Notes under the pieces: generated by a model
Database searches by the model: none
What the model was told of the DNA's origin: nothing
What the model saw: only the letters and a program-made list of their open reading frames with translations
Assembly: GCA_035546635.1 (NCBI GenBank)
Contig: DASZWJ010000039.1
Location: 1 to 57,758 of the forward strand
Direction of reading: 5' to 3'
DNA: 57,758 bases
Origin: Gammaproteobacteria bacterium
GTDB taxonomy: Bacteria; Pseudomonadota; Gammaproteobacteria; JAURND01
Translations under genes and position numbers: made by a program
Shown: piece by piece, positions 11,391 to 20,191 of the stretch
Numbering within the stretch: the stretch's first letter is position 1
Layout: each line of letters starts with the position of its first letter

Positions 11391-11437
11391 AAAAGCACGT
11401 CGTCCCGGCTTCCTTGCCGGGACGACATGCTTTTTTT
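11391..11437 (+). terminator. Rho-independent terminator (family B repeat) ending the thrS-merR operon
   Basis: A long G+C-rich stem, GCACGTCGTCCCGGC paired with GCCGGGACGACATGC around a 6-base loop, is followed by seven T. The stem core recurs at 21322, 43593 and 46140, so this terminator is a member of a dispersed family. Confidence 0.85.
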
Positions 11438-11465
11438 AAGTTAAGAGCAAATGAATAACAAAAAT

Positions 11466-11542
11466 CGGGGCGTAGCGCAGTTTGGTAGCGCACTTGCATG
11501 GGGTGCAAGGGGTCGCAGGTTCAAATCCTGCCGTCCCGACCA
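11466..11542 (+). tRNA. tRNA-Pro (anticodon GGG)
   Basis: A 77-base cloverleaf including an encoded CCA. Acceptor stem CGGGGCG pairs with the 3' CGTCCCG; the anticodon stem CTTGC/GCAAG encloses the loop ATGGGGT with GGG at 11500-11502; the T-arm has GGTTCAAATCC. It decodes CCC and CCU proline codons. It is 29 bp after the operon terminator. Confidence 0.97.
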
Positions 11543-11856
11543 GTTTTGAGTTTGCAAAGTTAAGTCCTTAAGTGAACTACAAACTATAAAATAATTTATT
11601 TGAAATCAAACCATTAACAGAGAGCGACTGACTTTGTAAATAATGTTAATACATCCTTCTTCCTCCTGTGGCACTCATATCAACCTAAGTTTTGCAACCC
11701 ACCTTGTCTGAGCATAAGTGCTAACTTAAACAACTCCTAGTAAGTATAGCGCTAACTTAGCATTGCAACTTTCTCTCCCTTGGCACTGTATCCCCTGGGT
11801 TAGGGAGAGGGGGAGTTTTAGCCATCACCTTATAAAACTTTTCTACCTCAACCACC
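11543..11856. repeat. Intergenic stretch ending in a truncated family A element
   Basis: After tRNA-Pro comes AT-rich sequence including 'agtttgcaaagttaa', which recurs next to the left end of the IS element near 16431. At 11781-11822 lies a shortened copy of the repeat arm found at 12500-12575 (GGCACTGTATCCCCT then GGGTTAGGGAGAGGGGGAG), in the same orientation and immediately upstream of the DUF559 gene. No gene is visible. Confidence 0.6.
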
Positions 11857-12210
11857 ATGTCAAAATCAAAATTTAAACAATTTGCTAAGAGCCTGCGCAC
11901 AAACGCAACTGATACTGAGCAATTATTATGGCAACATTTGCGTGGTCACCGTTTTTTTAAAGTTAAATTCAAACGGCAACAGCCTATTGGTGAGTACATT
12001 GTTGACTTTATCTCCTTTAAATCCCAATTAATTATTGAATTAGATGGTGGGCAGCATGCAGAACAAAAGGAATACGATGAAAGCAGATCAAATTGGTTGC
12101 GCTCTCAAGGATTTGAAATTATCAGATTTTGGAATAATGAAGTTATTGAGAATTTAGAGGGGGTGTTGATGGTGATTGCTGAGAAACTTGGAATGGGTGA
12201 CTTTTTTTAA
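11857..12210 (+). CDS. DUF559-family endonuclease-like protein
   Basis: The 117-residue protein is a compact DUF559 domain of the Vsr/PD-(D/E)XK nuclease fold: 'RTNATDTEQLLWQHLRGHRF', 'KFKRQQPIGEYIVDFISF', 'LIIELDGGQHAEQKEYDE', 'LRSQGFEIIRFWNNEVI'. The conserved D (VDF), E-x-D (IELDG) and QH residues are all present. Family members are thought to be nucleases linked to mobile or repeat DNA; no substrate is known. The gene is bracketed by copies of one repeat: a truncated copy at 11781-11822 upstream and a long inverted-repeat arm that begins within its last codons (12197). Confidence 0.88.
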   Translation: MSKSKFKQFAKSLRTNATDTEQLLWQHLRGHRFFKVKFKRQQPIGEYIVDFISFKSQLIIELDGGQHAEQKEYDESRSNWLRSQGFEIIRFWNNEVIENLEGVLMVIAEKLGMGDFF

Positions 12211-12273
12211 GGTCGTGGCCTAAGCTCCCCCTCTCCCTAACCCTCTCCCACAAGGGGAGAGGGGATACAGTGC
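12197..12273. repeat. Left arm of a ~77-bp inverted repeat (includes family A core)
   Basis: It matches the reverse complement of 12500-12575 almost base for base, differing by one T in a T-run (7 versus 6). The arm includes the final 14 bases of the DUF559 gene, CTCCCCCTCTCCCTAACCC and the family A hairpin core. If transcribed, the two arms would pair into a very long stem. Confidence 0.9.
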
Positions 12274-12300
12274 CAAGGGGAGGGAAATATATCACTCCAT

Positions 12301-12512
12301 CTGCTCTGGCACTTTACTAACTCTCTCTAGCACTGCATTCCCTCTGCTCTGGCACTTTACCATCTCTCTCTAGCACTGCATTCCCTCTGCTTTGGCACTT
12401 TACCATCTCTCTTTAGCACTGCATTTCCTCTGCTTTGGCACTTTACCAACTCTCTTTAGCACTGCATTCCCTCTATTTTGGCACTTTACCATCTTTCTAG
12501 CACTGTATCCCC
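12301..12512. repeat. Tandem array: about five copies of a 43-bp unit
   Basis: Copies begin at 12301, 12344, 12387, 12430 and 12473, an exact 43-bp period, each reading CTGCTyTGGCACTTTACCA... followed by CTCTTTAGCACTGCATTCC with a few substitutions. The last copy grades into the right inverted-repeat arm. Units abut without unique spacers, so it is not a CRISPR array. It forms the loop between the two inverted arms. Confidence 0.92.
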
Positions 12513-12575
12513 TCTCCCCTTGTGGGAGAGGGTTAGGGAGAGGGGGAGCTTAGGCCACGACCTTAAAAAAGTCAC
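12500..12575. repeat. Right arm of the ~77-bp inverted repeat
   Basis: Reverse-complement partner of 12197-12273. It reproduces even the last codons of the DUF559 gene in antisense (ending ACCTTAAAAAAGTCAC), implying a duplicated or inverted segment that once carried that gene's 3' end. Confidence 0.9.
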
Positions 12576-12627
12576 TAAAATAATCCCCAACCCCTATTAA
12601 AAAAATACAAAAACAACTAACTATGGC

Positions 12628-12633
12628 TATAAT
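12628..12633 (+). promoter_or_regulatory. Possible -10 element for ycaR-kdsB
   Basis: TATAAT lies 42 bp before the ycaR start, just outside the inverted-repeat arm. No good -35 box is seen at 17 bp spacing, so this is a tentative call. Confidence 0.35.
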
Positions 12634-12674
12634 AAAGCAGTTGCCCTAAAATTCGGAACCGAGGTATCCTAAAA

Positions 12675-12854
12675 GTGGATTATAAATTACTACAAATTCT
12701 GGCTTGCCCAATCTGCAAAGGTAAACTCATTTACCAGAAAACCACCCATGAGCTGATCTGCACAGCAGATCAACTGGCCTATCCGATTCGCGATGGAATT
12801 CCAGTCATGTTGGCAGATCAGGCGCGCCGTTTAATGCAAACTGAGGTACAGTGA
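12675..12854 (+). CDS. ycaR: Trm112-like/UPF0434 family protein YcaR
   Basis: A 59-residue protein with GTG start, [18 protein letters not shown]..., with the CPxC zinc-ribbon-like half motif, a later single Cys (LICTAD), and '[20 protein letters not shown]'. This is the bacterial YcaR family, typically encoded between lpxK and kdsB. A GAGGT site lies 9 bp upstream. Its stop overlaps the kdsB start by one base (TGATG), so it is translationally coupled. lpxK is not here; repeat DNA occupies its place. Confidence 0.9.
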   Translation: MDYKLLQILACPICKGKLIYQKTTHELICTADQLAYPIRDGIPVMLADQARRLMQTEVQ

Positions 12855-13621
12855 TGGAATTCAAAGTAGTCATACCCGCGCGCTATGCGTCAACGCGTCT
12901 ACCGGGAAAAATGCTAGTCGATATCGCCGGCAAACCCATGTTACAACACGTCTACGAGCGCGCACTCAAAAGCGGTGCCGAGAGCGTCATTATTGCCGCA
13001 GATGATGAACGCATTGCCAAAGTTGCAGAAGATTTCGGCGCCACCGTCTGCATGACCTCCCCCGATCATAACACCGGCACCGAACGCCTCGCCGAAGCCG
13101 TAGTCGCCCTGGGCTATCAAGAAGATGACATCATCGTCAACTTACAAGGCGATGAGCCTTTAGTCCCACCGGTAGTCATCCGTCAAGTCGCCGAAGATTT
13201 AGAAAAATACGAAAACGCCCGCGTCGCCACCCTCTATGAACCGATTAAAACCATAGAAGAACTCTTCAACCCCCACCATGTTAAAGTGGTCATGAACAAA
13301 CGCGGCTACGCCCTATATTTCAGCCGCGCCCCCATTGCCTGGGATCGTGAGCATTTTCAAATCCCACCCAAGAAAAACCAGAAACTCGTCACTCAGCATT
13401 TCCGCCATGTCGGTATCTACGCTTACCGTGTAGGCTTCTTGCAGCAATATATGGAATGGGAATCTTCCCCGTTGGAACAAATGGAACGCTTAGAACAGCT
13501 GCGCGTATTATGGAACGGCGGCCGCGTGCACCTAACCCAGGCACAAGAAAGCGTGCCCAGTGATGTGAACACTGAGGAGGATTTAGAGCTGGTGCGCAAG
13601 TTGTTGGGTAAAAAAGCATAA
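12854..13621 (+). CDS. kdsB: 3-deoxy-manno-octulosonate cytidylyltransferase
   Basis: KdsB activates Kdo as CMP-Kdo for lipid A-core assembly. The 255 residues start [19 protein letters not shown], the nucleotide-binding signature, and contain '[11 protein letters not shown]' (metal/CTP site), '[20 protein letters not shown]', '[16 protein letters not shown]' and '[10 protein letters not shown]'. The ATG at 12854 fits the conserved N-terminus; the GTG 3 bp earlier would overlap ycaR further. The gene shows that the organism makes LPS. Confidence 0.97.
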   Translation: MEFKVVIPARYASTRLPGKMLVDIAGKPMLQHVYERALKSGAESVIIAADDERIAKVAEDFGATVCMTSPDHNTGTERLAEAVVALGYQEDDIIVNLQGDEPLVPPVVIRQVAEDLEKYENARVATLYEPIKTIEELFNPHHVKVVMNKRGYALYFSRAPIAWDREHFQIPPKKNQKLVTQHFRHVGIYAYRVGFLQQYMEWESSPLEQMERLEQLRVLWNGGRVHLTQAQESVPSDVNTEEDLELVRKLLGKKA

Positions 13622-13681
13622 TTAATCACAGTGTTTTTGAGATTAATTATGCTTTCCAGTCGCATTAAATTGCCAACAATT

Positions 13682-13715
13682 TAGTAGGGTGCGTGTGACG
13701 ACAGACCCTAAATTA
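13682..13715. repeat. Dispersed repeat 'TAGTAGGGTGCGTGTG / ACGACAGACCCTA'
   Basis: The same two modules occur at 46128-46205, where the first is inverted and the two are separated by a family B hairpin. A related TAGGGTCTATCGTCAATTA lies near 32172. It sits between kdsB and the 3' end of the convergent large gene. Confidence 0.6.
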
Positions 13716-13730
13716 TCTCATATCATAATG

Positions 13731-16256
13731 TTAGCTTGGTGGTTGAGTTAAGTTTAGTAAGGCTGTGACTTCTCCAAGTAGATTTGTTTCCACCGATTCT
13801 TTCTCCGATGGAGAGGTAGGCAGTGGTCGTAAACCGCCCGCTTTTTTAACTTCCTGTGAATCTCTTCTTTCAAGCTTTTTCTCTAATACCCTTTCTCGTT
13901 TGCTGTTAGCTGCAGGTATAATAGTGCTAAATTGAAAATTTACCGGCGTTCCTAGGGGGGGTGTTGTTGCGGTGGGTGATTCTTTCTTGGGTTGTATATT
14001 GCAAGCATGTTGATAAGCTTTTTGAAACCTTGTCAGTGTTTCAGGCATTGAAAACAGGAGTGACTCGAGCTCTCTAAATGTAGCAGATATTTTTGCAATC
14101 TGTGAATTTTTTTCATGACCAAGTGTATATAGTTTATCTATAAGCTTTTCAAATGCTTGCTTAACTTCAGAATATGTTGGTTTTGATTGCAGCTGAACAG
14201 GAGGAATAATACTTAGACCCGCACTTATTGCCATTAAATCTTTGTAGCATCTCAGGGCATATAATTGGAGCTTTTGCTTATACCGACTACTCGGTTCCTT
14301 TAAATCTGGAAGTCCATCAATACCAGCCGTCGAACAAATGTCTTTGAAATTGCGTTGATAATAGAGTAAAACCTGTTTCTCAAACAAGGCCTTAGCATTA
14401 GTGTCTCTTTTTCTTGTAAGCTGTTCCACGATTTTTAATTGTTCACCTAAGGTCTTAAGTGCATCAACAACCTGCTTAAGACTTTCAACGGTTGGATAAT
14501 TATTAGAGAGTTTTATTTTAACATCACCAGTAGGTATTGGCGGGTTTTGTTGTGGAGAATCCGATATTGGCAGGATATCTAAAGCGCTTGTCCCTCGTGC
14601 AGGAGGAGAAGTAGTTTCCGTAACATATATGGAACTTGGGCTTGAGCTTGAACTTGAACTAGAAGAAGAAGGGGCAGTTTGTTTAGCTTCTTCAGGTATA
14701 CATTTTTTAGGGTCTTTAAGAAAAGATTCAGCTTGCGAGATTGTCTCTATAACTACGTCTATGCTATTTCTCATTTCTGGATAATCATCTTCTGTACCCT
14801 CTATATTAGACAACAGGACTTTGATCGTCGAAAAACATTCATTTAAATCCATTTTCAAATGGTAGTCACTGGGAAGAAAATCTTGACTGATACAGAATGG
14901 AAATAAGGTATCAAAGCAAAAATTTAACAACCCCCTATAAGCTGCTTTAATATCAACAGTAAGTTTTTTTAATAGTAATTCTGATTCTACCGGTTTATCT
15001 AATAATGAGTCTGGTTCTGATTTTGATAAATTGTGGATCCTATTTCCATTAATATTCCTATATTGATCAATCAGAGTACCAATGGTATCCCTAAACTTAT
15101 TAATTTCTTCATCAATAAGTTTATGCCCTGATGACATCAATTCGAATTTATTAAAAATCAGCTGAATTTGTTCATATAAATTTAGCAATAGTGGAGGTGC
15201 TTTCTTAGATGAACCTATAATTTCTCTGATTTTTTCTATTGCTGAAGATACGAATGCTTCATCTGATAAAGTTTTTTTATCTTCGCTCTCAAAGGCAGTA
15301 GGAAATAATCCATCCTGTTTAAGTCCCAGTAAAAATTCTTTTAAATCTTCCGTAATGGACTTTAGTATTTTTTGAAGTTCCTCGTCATTACTAAGATTTA
15401 TTTTATATTTATCTAGTGACAATGAAAGAGATAGATCATGTTTTTGAGCTTCTTTAATTGCTTTAGATGTTACTGCTATGAACTTTAAATTTTTCTCGTG
15501 TTCATCGAGGTTACAATAGAGTTCAGTAATCTCTTCAGCTCCTTTTTGAATTAAATTCCATAGGGTTGGGGTAGAACTCATTTGAATTTGCGTTAAAAAA
15601 CTGCGTGCTTCAGCTTGAGTTGGGTATGTTTTTGGCATATCTAATATTAGGCCAGAATTAAAGCAGTATGCTAGAAATTCGGCATATTTAATTTTTAGTT
15701 TGTAGGATTGTGGATCTACATGACCCTCTAGAGCTTTATCAAAAGTTTTTTGTCTGTATTCTTTAAATGCCTTAATACTGCTTAGAATATTTTCAAGTAA
15801 TTCTTGAGAAATTTCGGTAGTTTCTTTCGAAGTTTCAGTGGATTCCTTTGATTTTTTGTCAGTATTTTTCGGTTCACTTTCAGCAAGCTTGTGTAAGATT
15901 TTTAGTAATAATAAGACTATGTCATGTTTACTTGCGGGTTTTGTTTCTTTATTTGGAACTCCAGGCTCTAAAAACTTTAACTTTTCATTAGCAGACTTCA
16001 TTACATCTGTAATCTTTTTGCTGATATCTTGCGTATTTTTTTTCCATTTAAATAAATCAGATTGTTCGCAGTATTTTAAAAATTCTTCAAAATTTTCTTT
16101 ACTAGGAAGATTTTCAATTTTTTTAGAAAAATCTAATAAAGACCCATATAGTGTTTGGTAATTAAGGGTATCTTTAATATCAGAAGTTACTGTGCTAACT
16201 AAGGATGCAGATGGTTCTAAATTCGGAGTTGATGATGGAGTTCTTTCGCCTGACAT
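13731..16256 (-). CDS. Large helical, Ser-rich-linker protein (family member 1), effector-like, unknown function
   Basis: The 841-residue protein has no signal peptide or membrane segment and is mostly predicted helix. A poly-Ser linker (~530-545) separates an N-terminal part from a C-terminal part starting 'NYPTVESLKQVVDAL'. A module with pattern aromatic-x2-[FL]-L-x2-C-x2-[small]-x-[IL] recurs: 'FEEFLKYCEQSDLF' (~56), 'YAEFLAYCFNSGLI' (~191), 'YRGLLNFCFDTLF' (~440), 'NFKDICSTAGI' (~636), and it is shared with the proteins at 17883, 21458 and 24606. The C-terminus is Lys/Arg- and Ser-rich. The gene is A+T-rich compared with the adjoining kdsB. A secreted effector is plausible; no enzymatic motif was seen. 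Confidence 0.85.
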   Translation of the reverse strand: MSGERTPSSTPNLEPSASLVSTVTSDIKDTLNYQTLYGSLLDFSKKIENLPSKENFEEFLKYCEQSDLFKWKKNTQDISKKITDVMKSANEKLKFLEPGVPNKETKPASKHDIVLLLLKILHKLAESEPKNTDKKSKESTETSKETTEISQELLENILSSIKAFKEYRQKTFDKALEGHVDPQSYKLKIKYAEFLAYCFNSGLILDMPKTYPTQAEARSFLTQIQMSSTPTLWNLIQKGAEEITELYCNLDEHEKNLKFIAVTSKAIKEAQKHDLSLSLSLDKYKINLSNDEELQKILKSITEDLKEFLLGLKQDGLFPTAFESEDKKTLSDEAFVSSAIEKIREIIGSSKKAPPLLLNLYEQIQLIFNKFELMSSGHKLIDEEINKFRDTIGTLIDQYRNINGNRIHNLSKSEPDSLLDKPVESELLLKKLTVDIKAAYRGLLNFCFDTLFPFCISQDFLPSDYHLKMDLNECFSTIKVLLSNIEGTEDDYPEMRNSIDVVIETISQAESFLKDPKKCIPEEAKQTAPSSSSSSSSSSPSSIYVTETTSPPARGTSALDILPISDSPQQNPPIPTGDVKIKLSNNYPTVESLKQVVDALKTLGEQLKIVEQLTRKRDTNAKALFEKQVLLYYQRNFKDICSTAGIDGLPDLKEPSSRYKQKLQLYALRCYKDLMAISAGLSIIPPVQLQSKPTYSEVKQAFEKLIDKLYTLGHEKNSQIAKISATFRELESLLFSMPETLTRFQKAYQHACNIQPKKESPTATTPPLGTPVNFQFSTIIPAANSKRERVLEKKLERRDSQEVKKAGGLRPLPTSPSEKESVETNLLGEVTALLNLTQPPS

Positions 16257-16449
16257 AAATATTTTCTCTATAGTTAGATAAAAATTTGTCCTGTATTAAA
16301 TTTTCCTAGTGTGAGTATTAAGTGCACGCAAAAATACTTAATTAAACAACTATGGATGTTAAATATGAAATTTGCGCAAGAATATTTTTTTGTAGTTTGA
16401 ATGATATTTATTAAAATAGTATTAAGATTCAGTTTGCAAAGTTAAAAAA

Positions 16450-17699
16450 TCTCTGTAGGTGACAAAAATCATAAAGCCACCTGCATATGAGTATGTGTTG
16501 GCGTACTCATAATTAGCTGCAAACAAGATTTCCAAATTTTTTTCACTTGTAAATTACCTTTAAAAACAACTTCTTGTAGCAAATCTAGCCCGTATCGAAA
16601 ATAGCTACATTGCGGTCTTTGGCTATTTTTATAACGATTGATTGGAATAGGTTTTTGTATCGCTCGCCATTCGCCCACTTTATGTGCCCAACAAAATGTC
16701 AATGCTAACAGGGCCATCACTTTTTCTAGGCGATCTAGCGCTGTTATGTGGGTTTCCTCAAAATGAAATCCACGGCCTTTGAGACTTTGAAATAATGATT
16801 CGATTTCCCAGCGCCACAGATAAATCGCAATAGCATTCTTAGGGCTTTGGTTGGTGGCCACAATCATTAATTCTCCTCGCTCTGAGCGAGAACCTGCTAA
16901 AAACACCGAGGTATTATCCCACAGGTTAATTCTCATCATAAAAATAGACTTTTCTTTAAGATTTAAATGATTGAAAATTTTTTTAGCTTTCACCCATTTT
17001 TTGCCTTTGATATTCACCTGACTTCCTTCTTTAATGCGAATATAAAACGCAATTTTTTCCTTATTTAACCATTTAAAGAATGCTTTACTAGCAAATTCTC
17101 TATCTCCCAAAACACCTATAATATCCTTACTTCCAAATACACTAATAAATCGTTCTGCCAAGGAAATGTGCTCTTTAGCGGAAGCATTCCCCGCCTTTGG
17201 TAATAGTTGCCAAAATAAAGGAATCGCTATGCCTTCATAGGCTATTGCCAATGTAAACACGTTAATTTTTGCCTTACCTCGAAACCAATTTGTTCTATCT
17301 ATCGTCAAATAGAGTTTTTTTCCAGAAAAAGAAAACCACTTAAATATCAATCGCGCAATAACAATCCCATCAATACTAAACCCGCTAAAAAAGCGTTTTA
17401 ATCGCCTATAACGCGATGTTTGCTGCGCTTGGCTATCAATGACTACTGCCATCTTGTACAGACTAATCGTGCGTGATGCTAGCAGTGCCAATATCATCAA
17501 ACTAAAGCAGATCAATCTTGCCTTGTTCCATTTTAATTCTTGTCCTAAAATGCTTACTAACTCGCTGGTTTTATTTTTATTATTCATAGAATCTCCTTTC
17601 TTGGTCGAAAAGATTATATGATTTTTTATTAAAATCAGCGAGTTATCTTCATACCATCCCTCCTAATAACGTACTCTTAATTTTTGTCACCTACAGAGA
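16450..17699 (-). mobile_element. Complete IS4-family insertion sequence
   Basis: Perfect ~20-bp terminal inverted repeats, CTCTGTAGGTGACAAAAAT at 16451-16469 and its reverse complement at 17680-17698 (one further matching base outside each), bracket a single intact transposase gene, about 1.25 kb in all. No convincing target-site duplication was seen (flanks 'agttaaaaaa' and 'cagaaaattt'). A related decayed copy lies at 400-594. Confidence 0.9.
16469..17587 (-). CDS. IS4-family transposase
   Basis: The 372-residue DDE transposase shows the first Asp in 'LYLTIDRTNWFRGKAKIN', the second in 'IIGVLGDREFASKAFF', and the IS4 Y-R-E-K signature in 'YLWRWEIESLFQSLKGRGF'. Length and motifs are intact, so it is probably active. 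The N-terminal ~80 residues carry 'RYRRLKRFFSGF', typical of this subgroup. The stop lies at the inner edge of one terminal repeat. Confidence 0.95.
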   Translation of the reverse strand: MNNKNKTSELVSILGQELKWNKARLICFSLMILALLASRTISLYKMAVVIDSQAQQTSRYRRLKRFFSGFSIDGIVIARLIFKWFSFSGKKLYLTIDRTNWFRGKAKINVFTLAIAYEGIAIPLFWQLLPKAGNASAKEHISLAERFISVFGSKDIIGVLGDREFASKAFFKWLNKEKIAFYIRIKEGSQVNIKGKKWVKAKKIFNHLNLKEKSIFMMRINLWDNTSVFLAGSRSERGELMIVATNQSPKNAIAIYLWRWEIESLFQSLKGRGFHFEETHITALDRLEKVMALLALTFCWAHKVGEWRAIQKPIPINRYKNSQRPQCSYFRYGLDLLQEVVFKGNLQVKKIWKSCLQLIMSTPTHTHMQVAL

Positions 17700-17882
17700 C
17701 AGAAAATTTTTTCTTAATTATTATTAATATTCCTTTAAGAAACCATAGGCATACTATAAGCTCCAATACTTGGGTTTTCTTCCAGCTGGCGTAATCAAAA
17801 CACTAGATAATCTGTAAGATAGCACCTAAGTAACATTAAAAACCATAGGACAAATTTTCATCCCTATTTTTTGGTAAAATTT

Positions 17883-19172
17883 ATGTCTGATGTCAAAGCT
17901 GAAACGTCTTATCTCAATCAACTGCGTACGATATCTGATCTTGCTGAAGCTATTTTAAGATCTTTGAATCATACAAAAATTTCAATAGTAGATATCGAAA
18001 GAGATCTGAAATATTTTCTGAAAGAATGTAGAAAGATTAAGTTAATTAAGTATCCCATTTCTTTTTTGAATTCTGAAATTTCTGGGGAAAGTTTGAATTC
18101 TGCTTTAGATGCAATTTCGAAAAAACTTGAACTTTTTCAGAAAAAAGAAGGGATTTCTTCTGCTCAGCCTGAAGAAATTGCTGCTCTTCTAAAAGTAACG
18201 GAAGTAATTATATCTTATCAAGAAAAAAAGCATTTTAAAAATACGCCTCAAGAATCTAAAAAATATCCTAAAGAATTTAGAGAATTTGAAAATATTGTGC
18301 AGGTATTTTATTTGTTTAAAGATAAATGCGAGCTTTTGAGTGATACCGAAAAATTTATTGAAAAATATCCAGTAGATGCAGAGAAAACAGGGATAAAAGA
18401 TTTTAAAAAATCTATAAAGTATTTATATCATAAATTTTTTGAAGCTTGCAGGCAAGCGAAGTTATTGCCTATTGAGCCAAATGAAGTGTTGGGATTGCCA
18501 ATTAAACCGGATAAAAAATCTATTAGAAACATTTATTCAGTTAAATTTATTAAAGAAGAAATAGCAAGAATAAAAAGTGCAGATAAAGATGAAAGGCTGC
18601 ATAAGACGCTTGATTTTATAGAGGCTGCTGCCGGCGCAATTATACCAATGTACAATAAGTTACCTGATAAATTGAGAAAAATGGATTTAATTTATGATAA
18701 TTCAATGTTTCCTGGATGGCTTGAAGATGATGAAGACGAAGAAATCTTTGAATTAAAATCGACTATCGTAGATACGCTTACTAAAGATAACATTCGTCAT
18801 ATTCTCGGAATGTTAAATGTCCGTGATAGAAGAGTGGAGTTAAATAATTTTAGTGATAAATTACTTATAAAAGCGCTTAAACAAGCAGTGAGTGAAAATA
18901 TTTCTACAGCAGCAATTCTAATTTCAGCGCATTTAACTGAAAGACAAAAACCTAGACAAGGTATCTTCAGCCCCTCAAGAAAATTACAAGTGGATTTACA
19001 AAAGCAAGAGATATTAGATTTTTTAATTGCCAAATCTAAGGAAGGAAATGAAACTGCAAAATATTTGATTCTAAGTCATAATTTTGAAAGTAAACGACGC
19101 ACGCTTTCATCACCTCTTCCTGTCAGGGGTGAATCTACAAGAATACAAAGATTAACCTGCCAGTTGAATTAG
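17883..19172 (+). CDS. Helical effector-like protein (family member 2), unknown function
   Basis: A 429-residue, A+T-rich, Lys/Glu-rich helical protein from ATG at 17883 (a TTG 12 bp upstream is an alternative). It carries the module shared with its large neighbours: 'DLKYFLKECRKIKLIKYP' (~41-58) and 'YLYHKFFEACRQAKLLP' (~180-196). No signal peptide, membrane segment or known catalytic motif. The C-terminal tail (LSSPLPVRGESTRIQ) is encoded by hairpin-like repeat DNA ('cctcttcctgtcaggggtga'). It lies just right of the IS4 element, which may have separated it from member 1. Confidence 0.8.
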   Translation: MSDVKAETSYLNQLRTISDLAEAILRSLNHTKISIVDIERDLKYFLKECRKIKLIKYPISFLNSEISGESLNSALDAISKKLELFQKKEGISSAQPEEIAALLKVTEVIISYQEKKHFKNTPQESKKYPKEFREFENIVQVFYLFKDKCELLSDTEKFIEKYPVDAEKTGIKDFKKSIKYLYHKFFEACRQAKLLPIEPNEVLGLPIKPDKKSIRNIYSVKFIKEEIARIKSADKDERLHKTLDFIEAAAGAIIPMYNKLPDKLRKMDLIYDNSMFPGWLEDDEDEEIFELKSTIVDTLTKDNIRHILGMLNVRDRRVELNNFSDKLLIKALKQAVSENISTAAILISAHLTERQKPRQGIFSPSRKLQVDLQKQEILDFLIAKSKEGNETAKYLILSHNFESKRRTLSSPLPVRGESTRIQRLTCQLN

Positions 19173-19261
19173 ATCCTCACTGATTATGAGATATATTCTA
19201 GGTTACTAGGTTGCTGAACCGCCTGCTTTTTGCTATGGTTAATCTTCACCAAGGAGCCACC

Positions 19262-20188
19262 ATGTCAAAATACCTCGATCCAAAAACGGACATTGTTTTC
19301 AAGAAAATCTTTGGCCAACACCCACATTTATTGAAAAGTTTTCTCAATGCCGTGTTGCCATTGCCCGAAGATGGTTTAATTGACAGCCTGGAATATTTGT
19401 CGAATGAGCAAGCGCCGGTGATACCTGCATTTAAGTACACCGTGGTTGATGTGCGCTGCACCGATCAAAAAGGGCGAGTGTTTATCGTTGAAATGCAAAT
19501 TCAATGGACGACCAGTTTTAAACAACGCATGCTGTTCAATGCTAGTAAGGCTTATGTTAACCAGTTGGAGAAAGGTGAGCATTACCATTTGTTAAAGCCG
19601 GTCTATGGTTTAGGCCTCATCAATACAATTTTTGAGCCAGATACTAACGATTGGTACCATCATTATAAAATCGTAAATGTCAAAAGCCCACGCACTGAAA
19701 TCAAAGATTTACAGTTAATATTTATTGAACTGCCCAAATTCAAAACCCAAAATTTGCGCGAGAAGAAACTGCAGGTGTTATGGTTGCGCTTTATGTCTGA
19801 ATTAAATGAAAAGGTTAACCAAGTGCCGTTGGAATGGCTGGAGGCGCCTGAAATACAAGAGGCTGTGGCGCTAGCTGAGGAAACAGCGTATTCACCAGCA
19901 GAATTGGCGGCTTATGATCGTTATTGGGATGCAATCAGCATCGAAAAAACACTGGTGGGAGATGCCTATAAATCTGGCCAAGATCAGGGTATTGCCTTGG
20001 GGTTTGAAAGAGGTTTAGAACAAGGGTTAGAACAAGGACGAGAACAAGGATGGGAAGAAGGGCAGAGAGAAATTAAATACGCTATGGCACGCAGGTTGTT
20101 AGCAAAAGGTCTGTCGGCAGAGGAGGTGGCTTCTTTGTCAGAATTGCCTCTGCAGGTGATTGAAACCCTCAAATTAAGCGTAGAATGA
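19262..20188 (+). CDS. Rpn-family recombination-promoting nuclease / PD-(D/E)XK putative transposase
   Basis: The 308-residue protein begins MSKYLDPKTDIVFKKIFGQH, the family opening, and has the nuclease core 'YTVVDVRCTDQKGRVFIVEMQIQ' with the Asp...E-x-Q triad of the PD-(D/E)XK fold. The C-terminal part has a short tandem 'GLEQGLEQGREQG' repeat, encoded by near-repeats of GAACAAGG, followed by a helix-turn-helix-like end. E. coli RpnA is a calcium-stimulated endonuclease promoting RecA-independent recombination; the same is inferred. AGGAG precedes the ATG. A close paralogue lies at 53644. Its stop is 3 bp before mnmA. Confidence 0.93.
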   Translation: MSKYLDPKTDIVFKKIFGQHPHLLKSFLNAVLPLPEDGLIDSLEYLSNEQAPVIPAFKYTVVDVRCTDQKGRVFIVEMQIQWTTSFKQRMLFNASKAYVNQLEKGEHYHLLKPVYGLGLINTIFEPDTNDWYHHYKIVNVKSPRTEIKDLQLIFIELPKFKTQNLREKKLQVLWLRFMSELNEKVNQVPLEWLEAPEIQEAVALAEETAYSPAELAAYDRYWDAISIEKTLVGDAYKSGQDQGIALGFERGLEQGLEQGREQGWEEGQREIKYAMARRLLAKGLSAEEVASLSELPLQVIETLKLSVE

Positions 20189-20191
20189 CCC

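Noticed and set aside
12301..12512. Possible CRISPR array
   Set aside because: The 43-bp units abut directly without unique spacers and diverge gradually; there are no cas genes. It is a plain tandem repeat.
16437..17712. Target-site duplication around the IS4-family element
   Set aside because: The immediate flanks (agttaaaaaa and cagaaaattt) do not match convincingly, so no duplication is claimed.
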